Shown: positions 15,301 through 25,671, counted from the stretch's first letter. The stretch is DNA of 64,000 nt from Jaltomata sinuosa (GCA_003996215.1 QJPP01001804.1:186001-250000); one strand, 5' to 3'. Notes: a model not told the origin generated them from the letters alone. Program-made: numbers and translations.

Positions 15301-18300
15301 TTCTAAAAATAATTAAGTTGTATAACATCCAATTGACAAGCGACACATGTACAATTTTTAGTCCGCTTTTAATGTTCTTTTTCCTCTCACGCGCGTATAG
15401 GAAGGTGAAGACAATTTTTTTGCCAGGTTGGCTCTCATGGGGGGTAGTAGATAATACTTTGAACAAGAATAGTGGGGTGATAGGTCGCCCGTAAAGTTGC
15501 AGTGCGTAAATGACTTTTCTAGACAAGATTAATATAGTTTCCTATTTTTATTCCATATATAGATTGCTTACCAAGATCCTGGATTTATTGCCACTCCATA
15601 GAAACATATGCACCAAGAAATTTGCTGACCTTTGTTTAGCTTCTGTTGACTTTAGTTTCATTAGTAATTTCAGTTGGTTCTCGAAAACAAAAGTTCCTTT
15701 CTCATCATATGCTCTAGTGTTATAATTATGCAAAAGAAAAGTATTTAATTCAAACACAATAATAATTCATTATGACACCATATATGTGCATCTGAAGATG
15801 CACGGATCTGTTTTTCTTTAGCACTTTGATTTGTGTTGACTAGCAGGTGCTTTTCTCAGACTTTTTGTTAACATTGTAATGCAGGTTATACTTGACATGG
15901 AGAGATTTAAGCAGAATTTTCACGAGCAAGTTCGTGAGTCACAACGTCTTCTTAAGTGAGGATCCTGTGCTTACCTTAGCTGATTCCATATATCCTCAGC
16001 AATCACCAAAATAGATCTATCCTCCCTTGTGCAGTAGTTTTGGTCGTTGAAACTATTTCAAGATTGATTTTTTTCCATTATAGATCTCAATCTTCTCTCC
16101 GTTGATAGATGTTTAGCAAAAGGATCTGATCCAACCAAACCAAGAAGCAACAAGTTAAAAATGGAAATAAATAACGGCGCTCTATGGCTATCAGATACCT
16201 CATCCTAGTTACTGAAATAGCCTAATGCTAATTGGCCTCCACCTGAACCTAAGAAGCTAGAGTGAGAGAGTGTGTGTATGGATATTGAAAAGAAGGAAAG
16301 ATATGGGGTAGTAGACGGTAATTGAAATGGGTAACTACAGTAACTCTCACCTGCAAAAGCAGGGAAATAGTGACAAAAGTCTGGCTGGTCTGTGGTTATC
16401 AAAAAAAGTCTGGCTGGTCTGTAGAAGCAGAGAGCAAATCATGAAAGTTATGGTAGTAGGAGCAGTAGTAGTTGGAATGTTCAGACCGGTGGCAGATCTG
16501 GTGGCTGTTTGATTGAAAAGGTTTCAAGTTGAGCTTGACTTATGATCTATGTTAGATATGCTGATGGTGGCTGGAAAATTTTGTGAAAGCAGTACTAATC
16601 CATGCTATTACCAGAAATGCTCTTCATAAAAGAAATTACCAGAAATGCTCTATTGCATTTTACATTCAATTAGTTTCACCATCTCGAAATGAAATAAGGA
16701 AGACAGAATTGAGGAAGAGAAACATAGAAAGCCAAGGAAAGTAAATGAATTGTGTCCGATGTTGCCAAGTATGGTTTTCCTGTCTGGTTTGTGTGCCAGT
16801 GGCTCTTATAAGCTCGATGGTTAGGTTTGCCTTTGCTTCATTAATCATAGATTCATATCCTTCAATGCTTCAATGAATGGGTAAACTTAATACGTTGCTT
16901 CCTTATTTCATACCATTGAGGATTACAAAGAGAAAGAGGTTGTGTACTTGCATGACATAAGTAGCTAGTAAAAATGAGGGTGTTTGTCATCTGTCAATAT
17001 TATTGAATCCCTTCAAATTTTTTCCGCAAGAAAAATAATCTCCTCTCCTTTCCATCTGCGATACCAAACAACAAAAAGAGGGTAAATACTTCCAGAAGGG
17101 AGGACAATCCATCAACCCCTCCATCCCTCATCCTTCCCTTTGGCAGATGCAGAATAGGTGAAAGGGAAGGGCGGGATGATGATCGCACCTTGACTCCTTA
17201 CTCGCACCAAGTGGATCTCTGTGTTCCCTTGCTAGTTGAATTACATTTACGTAGAGGAAAATGGAGAACACCCATTTTGTAATAGGAAATTGTTTAACAG
17301 GGAGTTGCTTCTTTGTTTCACTTTCTCGCATCTTATTACATATGACGGTATTTGATTGCAGAAAAAAGATATAACGGTTGGGAGCCGGAACAATATTAAT
17401 CCTTTAAGCATGCGGATGAGTGTTTGTTCTCAACCCCAGTCCTTCAGTTTCTCAATTGGAATAAGGAGTTCCATGTTCATACTGACGCATCACTCGATGC
17501 CATTGGATGTATGTTGGCACTTGAGATGTTAATTTGACATTGCATTAAAGATAGTGGAAGAACAATATTAATGGTTGAAAAGTTAGTTTGATTGAAAAGA
17601 CATCATATCGAAGTTCAGATTTGAAACTTCCTCTTTGTAAAATAAATAAAAAGTTGAAACTTCCTAATATGGAAATAGCGTCATATAAATTGAAACAAAG
17701 TAACTTCAGCTGATTGGGATCTCTGCTGATCATTTATGATTTGAGAAGTGTAGATGATTTAGAAGATTTCACATTTCATTTCTTTAGGGGTTGTTTTCCC
17801 CTCGGCAGCCTTTTGCTCTTTTTCTTTGCAGTAAACTATCGAATATCTCACATCACGTGTATTTGTTCTCTGCCTATTTGGTTTAGGCTCACTAAAGGCC
17901 TCCATCACAAGTTGCTTATTGCCAGAAAAAATGTGAAGGAACACAGCATTAATCAAAGATGCAGAAAGGTACAGGAAATATCTGAGGCAGCAGCAGTAGC
18001 ACGATCTTCCATTCAAAGGAGAGCACGACAATATCGTGCAATTTCTAATCAATCATCCCAGAAAATATTGGGAAGTAATGGAAACACATCAACTATGAAG
18101 AGTGAAGCTAAAGAGGGAAAAAGTGAAATTTCAGAAGCAACTCCTGCTGTGTACTCCGCCAGTACATCCAGGCTGCCTGTTTCAGGTAACATAATTTCTT
18201 TTTCTTTCTTTTATGTGATGATCATTATTGCTCGTCAACGGTTTGCTAGCATCTATTATACTTTCTTATTTTTACATGGATCAAATATTCACTATTGCTG

Positions 18301-18483
18301 GTAATGATCTGTTTTGCCTCTGCAACAGAGAGGAGAAAACTTCCCAATGTTGGTGATTCGGTCCATGTTCCTTCGCTTAACAAGCAAGCTTTAGTCCTGA
18401 AAGTCGATCCTTCTAGAGAAGAGCTATTAGTACAAGCTGGTAACATGAAGCTTAAGCTTAAATTAACAGATGTATTGACCTGA
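383..18483 (+). CDS. MutS2-type MutS-family ATPase, 3' part of gene (5' end outside window)
   Basis: Thirteen exons keep phase throughout: 383-506, 580-639, 1322-1564, 8657-8740, 8831-8978, 10166-10293, 12809-12856, 12992-13122, 13206-13288, 14177-14280, 15885-15955, 17887-18185 and 18329-18483 (stop TGA). All introns are GT-AG. They give 558 residues; the N-terminal part lies left of the window. Walker A GPNTGGKT is at 8909-8932. The Walker B-type SLVLLDE ends exon 7 and runs into GAGTNPLEGAALG. The ATTHHGELK switch is in exon 8. A coiled, basic helical region follows (exons 11-12), then a KOW-like stretch (KLPNVGDSVHV, exon 13). The reading frame ends there without the Smr nuclease domain of bacterial MutS2. 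Bacterial MutS2 acts on branched DNA and rescues collided ribosomes; the plant role is unknown to me, and organelle targeting cannot be judged without the start. Exon sequence looks undamaged despite the 7.1-kb intron 1565-8656. It most resembles the Arabidopsis MutS2 paralogue that lacks Smr. Confidence 0.9.
2290..2680 (+). repeat. 5' LTR of gypsy element
   Basis: 391 bp, TGATACATG to GTTATCA. It contains a promoter-like 'ctatataacc' near 2492. It carries an 11-bp duplication (gagaattagct) absent from the 3' LTR. Confidence 0.96.
2682..2699 (+). other. Primer-binding site of gypsy element
   Basis: TGGTATCATAGC begins one base after the 5' LTR. It matches the usual initiator-Met tRNA site (TGGTATCAGAGC) except for one base, G to T. 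Confidence 0.85.
2713..3810 (+). pseudogene. gypsy Gag region
   Basis: The first good ATG is at 2713; the frame is open from inside the LTR. It gives 365 residues with a coiled N-terminal part, the retrotransposon Gag helical core (around WLFKIEQFF and GEAIQWH) and a terminal zinc-knuckle-like CFFC...GHKC. A TAA at 3808-3810 stops it. The pol part continues in the same frame six bases later, so this stop is most simply a point mutation in a single gag-pol frame. Read-through cannot be excluded. Confidence 0.88.
3811..6726 (+). pseudogene. gypsy Pol: protease, RT, RNase H, integrase (broken at both ends)
   Basis: Open from 3811 to a TAG at 6724-6726, in frame with Gag and with the downstream chromodomain part. 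Visible landmarks are the aspartic protease DTG at 3955-3963, the RT catalytic box FFDDILIY at about 4981-5004, the RNase H start ETDASG near 5416, the integrase HHCC zinc motif near 5990-6120, and the integrase core with its first Asp at 6199-6201, SDRDAVF, and GQTEVVNR carrying the Glu. The catalytic residues look intact. The two nonsense codons make this copy probably non-autonomous. Confidence 0.93.
6727..7221 (+). pseudogene. gypsy integrase C-terminus and chromodomain
   Basis: In frame with pol after the TAG at 6724. The GPF/Y-type module (YYGPFQVI, GPVAYTL) is followed by a chromodomain (VLVKWTGL...ATWEYS) that ends at the TGA 7219-7221. In chromoviruses this domain directs integration toward particular chromatin. 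Confidence 0.9.
7252..7631 (+). repeat. 3' LTR of gypsy element
   Basis: 380 bp, the same ends as the 5' LTR. It differs from it at five positions, plus absence of the 11-bp duplication. The purine-rich tract (ctaggaagggtg) lies immediately upstream. Confidence 0.96.
7640..8317 (+). mobile_element. 5'-truncated LINE, copy 1 (TTG-tailed)
   Basis: An open frame to 7938 shows the C-terminal end of a reverse-transcriptase protein (LRWMC, REARLRWFGHV, RPKKYLGEV). It is followed by a T-rich 3' region and the tail 'gggattacacggggta(TGTTG)n'. It is the same family as 53887-54451 and 63119-63878, but older, with more changes. The gypsy target duplication abuts it on the left. The TTG repeat tail suggests the RTE clade, which is an inference. 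Confidence 0.85.
8318..8656. other. MutS2 intron, no further feature
   Basis: Ordinary AT-rich intron between the LINE tail and exon 4. Nothing else recognised. Confidence 0.6.
9083..9260 (-). repeat. MITE end plus inverted SINE fragment
   Basis: 'ctccctccatcccaatttatgtgac' at about 9083-9107 is a Stowaway-type end. 9150-9260 is a diverged reverse-strand piece of the tRNA-derived SINE seen at 11766-11989 (shared: 'cccaccag', 'aggcttaggcagatgggaagaaa', 'atcacct'). It lies in the intron between exons 5 and 6. Confidence 0.6.
9812..9836 (+). repeat. poly(T) run
   Basis: Uninterrupted T tract of roughly 25 bases in a MutS2 intron. It could be a retroposon tail on the minus strand, but no body was recognised. 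Confidence 0.8.
11290..11560. repeat. Degenerate MITE of the 'GGGGCG-AATTTAGC' type
   Basis: The left side reads 'agagctgaatctaggatttct...atgggtgcacca' and the right side ends 'cataaattcgccactg'. The same words frame the short element at 31411-31503. Boundaries are approximate. It lies inside the MutS2 intron 10294-12808. Confidence 0.45.
11766..11989 (+). mobile_element. tRNA-derived SINE, complete
   Basis: Bounded by a perfect 15-bp target duplication (gaattcaaaatattg) at 11751-11765 and 11990-12004. The pol III A box lies in 'gtgtggcttagtggcc' and a weak B box in 'ggtctcaggtacaaatctc'. The 3' end is a short A tract. It is the same family as 58125-58351, and minus-strand fragments lie near 9150, 46650 and 49560. 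It lies inside a MutS2 intron. Confidence 0.93.
14420..15535. mobile_element. MULE-like non-autonomous element with ~45-bp inverted ends
   Basis: The left end (about 14430-14474, 'acttgtccgaaaagtcattta...ctttacggg') is the inverse of the right end (about 15486-15530). The interior has no recognisable transposase; an open minus-strand frame at 15005-15526 has no recognisable domain. No target duplication could be read with confidence. It lies inside the MutS2 intron 14281-15884. Confidence 0.6.
16202..16525. other. MutS2 intron, no feature seen
   Basis: Intron 15956-17886 is mostly unique AT-rich sequence here. The short open frames have no family signature. Confidence 0.5.
17415..17527 (+). 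pseudogene. Ty3/gypsy RNase H relic
   Basis: A short plus-strand peptide contains TPVLQF and EFHVHTDAS-DAIG, the start of a gypsy RNase H domain, in the last large MutS2 intron. No LTRs or flanking pol sequence were found, so it is an isolated relic unrelated to the element at 2290. Confidence 0.75.
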
Positions 18484-18824
18484 AGTGCCTGTACCAGGTA
18501 GGTTTTTCATATCTCCATCCTGCAGTGAGAAGTGTCTTTGGGAGTCTGGGATTGGCATTTGAAACCGCCTCTCGCCAAACTGCAATTGGTATGACGGAAC
18601 AGTTAAACTTGCTAAACGCGAAGTAAGAATGGTCCATTGGTATATATCCTTACTATCACATTTTAATAATAAATTAGTGTAATAGACTCTGGACATATTT
18701 TACAGCCTGAGCGTATATCCAGTTGCCCGGGAGGCATCTCATGCTATTTGACTAGGTACTTTTACAACTGAGATCTAGCTTGCACATGAGGAAATACTCG
18801 GTTTCCAGCTGAACCATTTTCACG
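18484..18824 (+). other. MutS2 3' UTR and downstream flank
   Basis: Non-coding. It runs from the MutS2 stop to the left edge of the segmental duplication. No clear AATAAA was identified within it. Confidence 0.5.
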
Positions 18825-19586
18825 ATGTTTTGGCGCTTTAAAGGGAGGTCTTGAGGAGAAGGTTCCACCAGAAAATATGCCCAATGTTAGCAAGCAAGCA
18901 AAATAATTTTCAGTGAAGTGCATGGTGTCACATGTGAGGCAGGTGTGTCAGGCCAAATATGAGACTTCTTAGAGGTTGCTCTGTGGGCGATGCTAAAGTA
19001 TTGGGGAACTTTTGATTGCTCCTTGTTCAGTCGTACTTGTATATATTTGAGCTTGCTGGATTTGATTAAGTCAACTGCTAGATTCTGGATGACATCAGTT
19101 TATTTGAACTAGGTTGTCTAGTTGCCTTGATTGGGGTGAACTTATTAGTAACTTCGTTGTGTACAAAAACGTACAGATTTTACACTTTATTAAATGAAAT
19201 TGAGATCTAGCTAATTAATTAGTCGCTATTCCCTATTTCCACCTTTAATATTCGGACTGCAGCCTAAGTGTGAACTGTGAAGCCCTCACATGCAGTGCCT
19301 TGGGTTTTATTTCAACTAGGTAATTGCTCATGTACCTAAATGCCTTATATACGACTGTCATTATTAGGATTGTGGCCCGCCAGGGAAAACAAATTTTAAA
19401 AATAAAAACTGTTAGTTTATGCCCATTGCCCTGCATCTCGTTTCCATTAATATGAGATTATCTCAATAAACATGGAATGCAGAGGCAGCGTTGTTAACTG
19501 GAGAACAGAAGAGATGGACCAAGTTTGTTTCCTTATTAGACATCGAGAAGTATTGAGGAATTCAGTCTTATTTTTCTCCCTTGTCG

Positions 19587-20690
19587 TCAAGCAGTCTGCT
19601 GGGTGTTTTCATCAGTTGGTGCAACCCACCCAAAATCAGAACTAACGTCCAGGAAATAAAGCATGACAACCAGGAAAATGCAGCAGAGAAACATAGGAAT
19701 AGTCCCAAAGCTCCACAAAAATAGGGGAAACGAAAAGTAAAAAGCACGCAGTCCAAGTGACCAGAAATAGACATACTCCGCCGTCACACAATGCCTCAGA
19801 ATCCAATTTCTTGTAAGGCACGTTGATGAGTATGGTAGCATGACTATAATATCTGATGGACTGAACAAAAAAGCCACCATGAAACATACCAATATGGAGA
19901 AGAACTTAATTGACAAGCAAAACTCCCTCTTGTTCCTGTAAACATGAAAACCCACTGAACGACCACTGCTTCCGCCCGTCATTAAGACGGCGATGAGAGA
20001 ACTGAGCATAATAGCTGTAGATGCTAAAAGTGTTGATGCCATTATGTTTTTCCTTAACGTTTGTACTGCTATAACACCATTCTGGGACGAGTCCTGTTAC
20101 ATTCATTGATTAATTAGTTAGTAATATTAATTCTAGGGAAAGAATTGAAGACAAATTAATTAATTAACCTCCATTCTAGCAAGAACCCATAGGCGACGTT
20201 TGAGGGAATTGATGCCAATGACTCTTTGAGTTGGGTGTTTAACTATACTTTGAAGAAGCCATACGTGATAAGCCACCATGAAGACTAATAGCCTGTTTGG
20301 CCAAGCTTTGTTTTTGCCAAAATTGCTTATTTTTAAAAAAAATTAAGGTGTTTGACCCAGCTTTTGGGAGAAAATAAGTGCTTCTGTGGAGTAGCAGAAA
20401 CTGTTTTTCAGAAACTAAAAAAATAGTTTCTCCTCAAAAGTAGTTTTTTGAAAAGCACTTTTGATAAAAATACATTTAAAAGCACTTTTAAAAACAAGGC
20501 CAAACACTAATTGCTGCTCAAAATTGTTTTAAATTTATTGGCCAAACACAATTTGCTTCTCACCAAAAGCACTTTTTTGAAAAGTACTTTTGAAATAAGC
20601 ACTTTTCAGAATAAGTTGATTTTAGAAGCTTGGCTAAACAGGCTATAAATCTATTGGTACCAACACATAATCCAAAATTTCTTTCTCCAT
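19587..20690 (-). pseudogene. DUF599 membrane-protein pseudogene
   Basis: Homologue of the intact gene at 24403-25340. Exon 1 starts at ATG 20690-20688 and is cut after about 15 codons by a 357-bp MITE (20289-20645), then resumes to about 20170. Exon 2 (about 20096-19587) still reads as an open frame with the conserved blocks MASTLLASTAIMLSSL, SIKFFSILVCF, SLGLRAFYFSFPLFLW and SSDFGWV. Compared with the intact copy it has a 7-bp deletion (near 19865) and a 2-bp deletion (near 19797). Together these restore frame but garble about 20 residues. An in-frame 24-bp loss lies near 19768. The exon 1 insertion makes a functional product unlikely. Confidence 0.88.
20289..20645. mobile_element. MITE in DUF599 pseudogene exon 1 (TAA target duplication)
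   Basis: Inverted ends TAGCCTGTTTGGCCAAGCTT and its near complement. Flanked by TAA at 20286-20288 and 20646-20648. The intact paralogue at about 25291-25312 is an empty site of exactly the length expected after removing the element and one TAA. The 3-bp TAA duplication points to the PIF/Harbinger (Tourist) group. The same family is at 50258-50585. Confidence 0.88.
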
Positions 20691-20732
20691 ATTGAAACAG
20701 AGTGACGATATACAAGTGATGAATCTAAATTT

Positions 20733-20790
20733 AATCAGGCTCTAACGCGGATACCGAACACCGAGAAACCCCCCCCCCCCCAAAAAAAAG
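20733..20790 (+). repeat. SINE 3'-end fragment and poly(C)
   Basis: 'ggctctaacgcggataccgaacaccgagaaac' resembles the 3' part of the SINE fragment at 49365-49455. It is followed by a run of about 14 C and then A. It lies just upstream of the DUF599 pseudogene. Confidence 0.5.
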
Positions 20791-20924
20791 AAGACTATCT
20801 CTGAGTTAATTAAGGCTCAGAACTCCAAATGTGTAAATATGTGCTATTGGCTAAAAAAAATGCTGTAAATTCTACTTCTCCGCACTCCGGCTATAAAGGC
20901 GGGGATCACTTCAGTGGTAATAAC

Positions 20925-21178
20925 TACTCTCCCCGTTCTTTTTTAGTTGTCACGGTAAGACTTTGCATAACCATTAAAAAAAATTAATTAGGAGTGTAAT
21001 TTGACTCATATACGCCTTATTAATCTTGTCTACTTATGTGTTTCTTAATTCTAGAATAATTAATGCTAAGGGCAAAATTGGAAAAAAGTAATTAATTCTC
21101 TCTTGATTCTTTAAATTGACAAGTATTTTGAAACAACTATTTTAGTATACATGACAACTAAAAAGGAACGAAGAGAAT
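20925..21178. mobile_element. Stowaway-type MITE
   Basis: The ends 'ctctccccgttcttttttagttgtca' and 'tgacaactaaaaaggaacgaagaga' are inverted copies, with TA on the outside. There is no coding content. Confidence 0.8.
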
Positions 21179-22224
21179 AATAATTAATCACATTAAAAAT
21201 TAAAGACGTCATCAGTAACTCTTATTTTTTATTGGCTAATTAAATACATCAATAGCCTCTTAAATTGCCATTAAATTTTATTTTGATATTTGAATTGCGT
21301 GATATTCTAATAACTAAACACATGATAACGTTTTTCTATATGACACTTTCTATCTAATTTTTGAAAAAACTTTTGTATATGCATGTTCTCTGGCGTATAT
21401 TAGGTTACATAAAATTGAGTATTATCTTCTTAAATTATATACATCAATCTCAATGGTAATAGATCTAAGATTTTATGACTTATTGAAGTTAATACATATA
21501 ATTAAAGAGTGACATATTTTAAGTGGTTAACTTATATGCCGTAAGAATACTTGAGAGCACGTACGCATAAAAATTTGAACTTGAAAGTGTCCAATATGAA
21601 CACTTTATCATATATTCAGATTCTCAATTAGAATAAATCCTAATTCAAATGTTTAAATAAAATTTGTTAACAAAATTTAAGAGATTATCAATATATTAAT
21701 CCTATCTTTTTTTGTTTTATTTGTTGACAAACAAAAGTAAGGTCTAGTAGAAAGCATAAGAGAAAGTTGAGGGCAAAGAACAAACCAGTAGTATATTCTG
21801 GCATCTTTATTCACTTGTCTACCTATACACCAAAACATTAATCGGTGATTGGGTGCTAAAATTTAGCATACCTAGTCTTTGGATTTCCTGTTTATTACCT
21901 ACGCAACATATACTCATTTTAAATGTTTATTTGAGTCACTTTACCCTTTCAAACGAAGAATTTTAGTAGCTCAATTAAATATATCAAAATATTTTTTTAA
22001 TTTTGTGATTTTAAATATGTGACATGAAAAGTTGAAATTAAAAGATTATCAAAAAAGGAAAGAGACATTCTTATTGAAACGGACTAAAAAACAAAGAGTA
22101 AGCGAGAGAAAGTATATGTTTATGTATGAGATTTTGCACATGGGAGGAAATGTACTCAAGGAACTGATCAGGTGCAACACTAAACTCCATGTGACAAACA
22201 TCTCTACTAGTGTGCATGCCTATT
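21179..22224. other. AT-rich intergenic DNA, no gene seen
   Basis: No family-like reading frame and no paired inverted ends were recognised. An open frame at 22032-22307 overlaps the edge of the segmental duplication and is not gene-like. Confidence 0.5.
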
Positions 22225-22727
22225 TTGCTTTAGGAAAAGTATCAAAGTGGAGTTTTGAAGCCTTGTGGAGAAGGTTCCATCAGAGAATATGCCCAACGTT
22301 ATATTAGTAAACAAGCAATAATATTCAGTAATTGAATGTATTGTCCAAATATGGGACTTCTTTGAGGTTGCTATGATCATGAATCTAATTAAAATTATGT
22401 GGGGAAATACTGATTGCTCCTCGTTTGGTCCTACGTACATATATTTATTGACAAGTCGATGAAGTTTGAACTAGATTGCCTAGTTGCCTTGGTGTCTACT
22501 TATTTCACTACAGTACTTGTTCAATTTGGAAAATCAATGGATAATTTACCCATATAGTCATTAGGAGTATTTTTCAAAGCATTGAATTAATTATATCCAA
22601 AGGGTGATATAGTAAAATTGGCCCTATTATTTATTGTTTCTTAACATGTGTGTCAAGTCAATAATGAACAAGTACTATTGGATGGGGGTACTACTTATAT
22701 TGGGTTAATCAATTTTATTATCCTTTA

Positions 22728-22968
22728 CTCCCTCCGTCCCATATTAGTTGGTCACTTACGCATGTTAAGAAATGATAAATAAGAAGATAGTTTTACTAAT
22801 TTACTCCTTAAGAAACTTCTTTGGAATTTTACAAATAAGTGTGAACACTTTCCAAAAAAAATTGATGATAATATAAAAAATAATAATTAATGCTTTCTTG
22901 ATTTAGTACGGTGACCAACTAATATGAGAAACGTATTTTAAATATAATGGTTAACTAATATGGGACAA
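22728..22968. mobile_element. Stowaway MITE
   Basis: Left end 'ctccctccgtcccatattagttggtca'; right end 'gttaactaatatgggac', an inverted copy. TA precedes the left end. It sits in duplication copy B and is absent from copy A, so it arrived after the duplication or was lost from A. Confidence 0.85.
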
Positions 22969-23896
22969 AATAAATATAAATTTATTTTTGTTTTTGTTAT
23001 GCTTTCCGCTTTCTTAAATGAAATCAACATCGATCTATCTAATTAATTACTAGTCGATATTCCCTATTTCCACCTTAATTAATAATACTCCTATTCAAGT
23101 TGATGGATGCCGATGAATGAGTATGAAGTCGGCTTTTCAGGGGAAGAGAAAGGCTCTAGGTCAATTGGATCGTCTACATGTCAAACATGTAAGGGAGACA
23201 AAAGTCTCATTGCTTGTGGTATTGCAATGAATTTATTGAATGTTAACGACTTATAAAGATTTTCTTTCTAGTTCTTTTTTTAAGTGTCAAATTTTAGCTC
23301 ATAGGTGGTTCACATGCATTGCATCGGTTTTATCAATGTAACCAGGTTCCTCATGAATAGTGCTGACAAAATGATTAAAAGTTAAGAGTATCAGTTCAAT
23401 CAGCTTAAAAAGTAAATAACTTGCGAGTCGAAAATGAGTAAATCAAAATTCCAACAGCATCAGCTTTTACCAAAAAAAAATTATATATAGTGATTGACGA
23501 ATACATAATCACATTTATATTCAAATAAGAATCTAATTTAATTCTAGTAAAAATGACAATATTAAGAAGCCATGGATAAATACTCATAATATCTGTTATT
23601 AACTCATTTTTATCATTATTAAATGAGTGTGAGTCGGGTATTTTTATCTTTTACGTTTAACCAATTTTCAACTAGCTCATCTCCATCTGACTTGCTATTT
23701 GTCATTGTAATCGTGTCTGAGTCGAGCATAGACAAGTAAAAATTGACGGAGAGAGCAAGTAATCAGATTCCGCGTTATTTTTTTCTAATTTTCCCCAAGA
23801 AATGTTTTCAACTAAAATGCACAGAACATAAAAGAAGCACACCGGCAGAGACGCAATATATATATATGAGCCCGTGCTATCCCAGACACAATATAT

Positions 23897-24180
23897 ATTA
23901 CTTTTTTATTTCAATTTATGTGACACAAATAGAATTTAGATAGTCAATCAAAGGTTTTATATTTTTTTTACATATTTTAAGTTGTTAACTATTGTAATTT
24001 ATTATAATACCTTTTACGTGATTTTCAAATAATATATGTTTTTCTCTGTCCTAATTTATGTGACATTAATACAATTTTGAGAGTCAACTAAGTTTCCTAT
24101 ATATCATTTAAATATTTTAAATTGTTAATTATTGTGATTTATATTACTTTTTAAGTAATTTTCAAATATATAACAGAGTA
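23897..24180. repeat. Two tandem units of a ~140-bp 'caatttatgtgacac' repeat
   Basis: Units starting near 23909 and 24049 share 'aatttatgtgaca...agagtcaa(c/t)(t/c)aa', 'atattttaa(a/g)ttgttaa(c/t)tatt' and 'attttcaaat'. It is the same family as 26290-26720 (opposite strand) and the flanks of the LINE at 63119. Confidence 0.65.
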
Positions 24181-24402
24181 AAAAACAGAGAAAGTATTAG
24201 AAGAAAGTATCCAAAGCATGTAGCACAAGCAGACATGTCGATCAGGTACATACTTATCCCCTTTATAAGTACGTATACATAAAAAAATATGTATATATTT
24301 TTAAAAATTAATTAATATTAATTCGAGATGATTCTGAAAATACAGTACTCAGGCAGTTCAACTCAACTTGGATTGAATCTAAACTGGTCTCTCATTCTCT
24401 CC

Positions 24403-25340
24403 CTAAGCAGTAGTCTCTACTTCATCAGCTGGTGTAACCCACCCAAAATCTGAACTACCATCCAGAAAATAAAGCATGAAAACCAGAAAAACGCAGCAGA
24501 GGAACATAGGAATAGGCCCAAAGATCCACAAAAATAGAGGAAAGGAAAAATAAAACGCACGCAGTCCAAGTGACCAGAAATAGCTGCCTCTATTCACTGT
24601 CCTCCCTACATACGCCGCCGTCACACAATGTCTCGATGAATCCAATTTCTTGTAAGGCACGTTGATGAGTATGCTAGCATGACTGTAATACCTGATCGAC
24701 TGCACATTGAACAGAAACGCCACCATGAAGCATACTAATATGGAGAAGAACTTTATCGACAGGCAAAACTCGCTCGTGTTCCCGTATATATGATTACTGA
24801 TAGAACGGCCGCCGCCCTTGCTTCCACCGGTCATTAAAACGGCGATTAGAGAACTCAGCATAATCGCCGTAGATGCCAAAAGTGTTGAAGCCATTATGTT
24901 GTTCCTTATCGTCTGTACCGCTAAAACTCCATTTTTCGATGTGTCCTGTTGCATTGATAAAATTAGATGCTATCTGGTGCAACAAGTTCTAATTAAAAGC
25001 CTATACATGGTTGGTTGCATGCAACAATTATTTCTCGAGAAAAAAATCAAATTGGATTGAATTTCAGGCATTTCAATAAAATTAGTGGCCTAAAGTCAAA
25101 TTTTATTACATTTCCCTGTTTAGGGATAGACGGCTAATTTCTGTTTTTTTTTCGTGGAAAGCGAAATTTAAGACGAACCTCCATCATAGCGCGAACCCAG
25201 AATTGACGATTGATGGAATTGATGCCGATGACAGTATGGGAAGGGTGTTTAAGGATGCGGTGAAGAAGCCATACGTGATAAGCAATCATGAAGAGTAGGC
25301 CTACAGGTACCAACACATAATCCAAAATTTGTTTCTCCAT
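24403..25340 (-). CDS. DUF599 family membrane protein
   Basis: Two exons: 25340-25179 (54 codons, ATG at 25340-25338) and 24945-24403 (stop TAG at 24405-24403). The intron starts GTTCGT and ends CAACAG; phase is 0. The product has 234 residues. It shows an N-terminal hydrophobic segment (VLVPVGLLFMIAYHVWLL) and at least three more hydrophobic stretches: MASTLLASTAIMLSSLIAVL, SIKFFSILVCFMVAF, and the long AFYFSFPLFLW...MLYFLD near the C-terminus. It is therefore a polytopic membrane protein. Length and motifs fit the plant DUF599 family, whose biochemical role I do not know. A TATAAAT-like box lies on the minus strand at about 25436-25430. This is the undamaged member of a tandem pair. Confidence 0.88.
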
Positions 25341-25429
25341 TTGATCAATGGAGTTTCAATTTTTGAAGCCGGGAGTGTATGTATCTCTTACAGGCTCAAA
25401 ACTACAAAAGTGAATGTATTTGGGGAAAA

Positions 25430-25436
25430 TTTATAA
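25430..25436 (-). promoter_or_regulatory. Putative TATA box of DUF599 gene
   Basis: The minus strand reads CTTTATAAATTTT, about 90 bases upstream of the ATG. The upstream text 'ggctcaaaactac' (25394) is shared with the two DUF599 relics. Placement is by spacing only. Confidence 0.5.
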
Positions 25437-25671
25437 AGTGGTGTAATCTGATTCTACACAGCTTGTCTTGTGCCTTAAATGCTGGAAGAAGGAAAGTCCA
25501 ATTGTGACACGAGTCCTTCCTCCAGTCGAGTTGTTGAGTGGTGAGCCGGTGTCTCGTAATTCGAGTAAAAATTTAAAATCTTGCTTGTAACATTAAATAA
25601 GAAAGTTAATGATTATTTATCTCTTCTAATTATTTATAAACAATTCTGAAAATTTGTTTTAATCATATACT

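Larger units (their letters stand above)
18825..20690. repeat. Segmental duplication, copy A
   Basis: Aligns in the same orientation with 22225-25340. Shared landmarks are 'ggagaaggttcca...agaatatgccca' (18858 and 22268), 'tagttgcctt' (about 19118 and 22484), 'aattaattag...tattccctatttccacctt' (19215 and 23042), and then the DUF599 gene. Copy A is shorter because copy B contains extra MITEs and repeats. Confidence 0.8.
22225..25340. repeat. Segmental duplication, copy B
   Basis: Direct repeat of 18825-20690 (see copy A). Extra sequence in this copy includes a MITE at 22728-22968 and a degenerate tandem repeat at 23897-24180. It carries the intact DUF599 gene. Confidence 0.8.

Noticed and set aside
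15005..15526. 173-residue minus-strand open frame
   Set aside because: It lies inside a MULE-like repeat, is low in complexity (F/L/H rich) and shows no domain.
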